From Candidatus Methanoperedentaceae archaeon GB37 (GTDB lineage: Archaea > Halobacteriota > Methanosarcinia > Methanosarcinales > EX4572-44): a stretch of DNA of 64,000 nt. The position numbers were made by a program, and so were the translations under genes. Position 1 is the first letter of the stretch; each line of letters starts with the position of its first letter. Shown here piece after piece: positions 63,343-64,000 of the stretch. A model generated the notes under the pieces. That model saw only the letters and a list, made by a program, of their open reading frames with translations, was not told the origin of the DNA and made no database searches. The stretch is taken from contig LR991653.1 in assembly GCA_905171695.1 (NCBI GenBank), forward strand, positions 90,258 through 154,257, given 5' to 3'.

Positions 63343-64000
63343 GCCGTATAAGCGTTGGTCAGGCTGAATGGGAAACACAGAGGAGAGTTGTTAATTTTTT
63401 CAAGGATGTTTTGGGTTATGATTATCTTGGTAACTGGGAGTATAGGGAAGGAAATTCCAATATTGAGGAGGAGTATTTAACCGCCTTTCTTGAGAGACAG
63501 GGTTATAGTGATGAGATAATCAGAAAAGCCATAGAGAAGTTGAAGAAGTCTGCGACCCATCAGCACAAAAGCCTTTATGATAAAAACAGGGAGGTTTATC
63601 AGCTTCTGAGGTATGGCGTGGATGTTAAGCCAGGTCCTTCAGAGCAATCCATTCATGTCCATTTCATTGATTGGGATAATCCAGAAAACAATCACTTTGC
63701 AATTGCCGAGGAAGTGACGGTAAGGGGTAAACATGTAAAGAGACCAGATATTGTTATCTATGTAAATGGCATTGCTGTTGGTGTTCTGGAGCTTAAAAGA
63801 TCGAGGATTTCGATAAGTGAGGGGATAAGGCAGAATCTGGATAACCAGGAAAAGGAGTTTATTCAGGACTTCTTTGCCACGATTCAGCTTGTGATGGCTG
63901 GGAATGATACGCAGGGATTGAGATACGGCACAATAGAAACGCCTGAAAGGTATTATCTGGAATGGAAAGAGGAAGCCCCTGAGTATGATCACAACAGAAA
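63339..64000 (+). CDS. hsdR: Type I restriction endonuclease HsdR, N-terminal part (runs off window)
   Basis: 220 codons before the window ends; no stop. The ATG overlaps the hsdS stop (ATGA). MSRISVGQAEWETQRRVVNF leads to the nuclease region KRPDIVIYVNGIAVGVLELK, with the D and E-x-K of the PD-(D/E)xK motif, followed by QNLDNQEKEFIQDFFATIQL. The helicase motor would follow outside the window. Confidence 0.92.
   Translation, partial: MSRISVGQAEWETQRRVVNFFKDVLGYDYLGNWEYREGNSNIEEEYLTAFLERQGYSDEIIRKAIEKLKKSATHQHKSLYDKNREVYQLLRYGVDVKPGPSEQSIHVHFIDWDNPENNHFAIAEEVTVRGKHVKRPDIVIYVNGIAVGVLELKRSRISISEGIRQNLDNQEKEFIQDFFATIQLVMAGNDTQGLRYGTIETPERYYLEWKEEAPEYDHNR

Overview
The window is archaeal. The evidence is a Sec61-beta subunit, EF-1 alpha, EF-1 beta, ribosomal protein S6e, a PAN proteasome ATPase, the ether-lipid enzyme CarS, GatD, and the two subunits of archaeal phosphomevalonate dehydratase. 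A CfbC-type reductase points to coenzyme F430 synthesis and so to the methanogen / ANME / alkane-oxidising branch of the Euryarchaeota. A 1777-residue multihaem cytochrome with extracellular adhesive domains, and an octahaem cytochrome with an archaeal C-terminal sorting tail, suggest an anaerobic methane or alkane oxidiser (ANME-1 / Syntrophoarchaeum-like) rather than a plain methanogen. That placement is inference.

Layout. 0-3.9 kb: secG, cfbC, DUF366, two DUF131 membrane proteins and the aconitase-X operon (large subunit split by a frameshift). 3.9-5 kb: small membrane ORF and a decayed IS630-type transposase. 5-10 kb: tRNA methylthiotransferase, dCMP deaminase, EF-1 beta, a zinc-ribbon protein, an asparagine-synthase-like PP-loop enzyme, CarS and an HD hydrolase. 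10-16 kb: a stress-protein remnant, glutamine synthetase, tRNA-Val, S6e, a PUA protein, tRNA-Asp and RqcH. 16-19.2 kb: AT-rich island with two unrecognised genes, a palindromic repeat array and a degenerate IS. 19.4-21.8 kb: purA and a Thi4 homologue. 21.85-23.27 kb: two IS5-type halves fused tail to tail. 23.4-28.8 kb: the giant cytochrome. 28.8-34.2 kb: argG, a frameshifted P-type cation ATPase and trehalose-6-phosphate synthase. 34.2-41.5 kb: Roadblock protein, PAN, RNA-end enzymes RtcA and KptA, a secreted Lon-like protease, a coiled-coil protein and a membrane protein. 41.5-48.7 kb: gatD/aminotransferase/ribH, the tuf-rps10-queH group, a methyltransferase and a helical-repeat protein. 48.8-52.1 kb: RCK-DHH protein, moaA and an indel-riddled nadC. 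53-56.4 kb: a regulator with a cysteine cluster divergent from a sulfite-reductase-like protein, a cupin and an octahaem cytochrome. 56.4-58.9 kb: two cobamide genes. 58.87-59.28 kb: a MITE-like deleted copy of the 18.5-kb IS. 59.3-64 kb: hicB remnant and a type I restriction-modification operon (hsdM, hsdS, start of hsdR) running off the end.

Three conserved genes (acnX large subunit, P-type ATPase, nadC) carry single-base indels. This may be sequence error rather than decay and should be settled before drawing biology from it. The parts most likely to hold new biology are the 53-56.4 kb redox cluster, the giant cytochrome with its duplicated haem module, and the AT-rich two-gene island at 16.2-18.2 kb.
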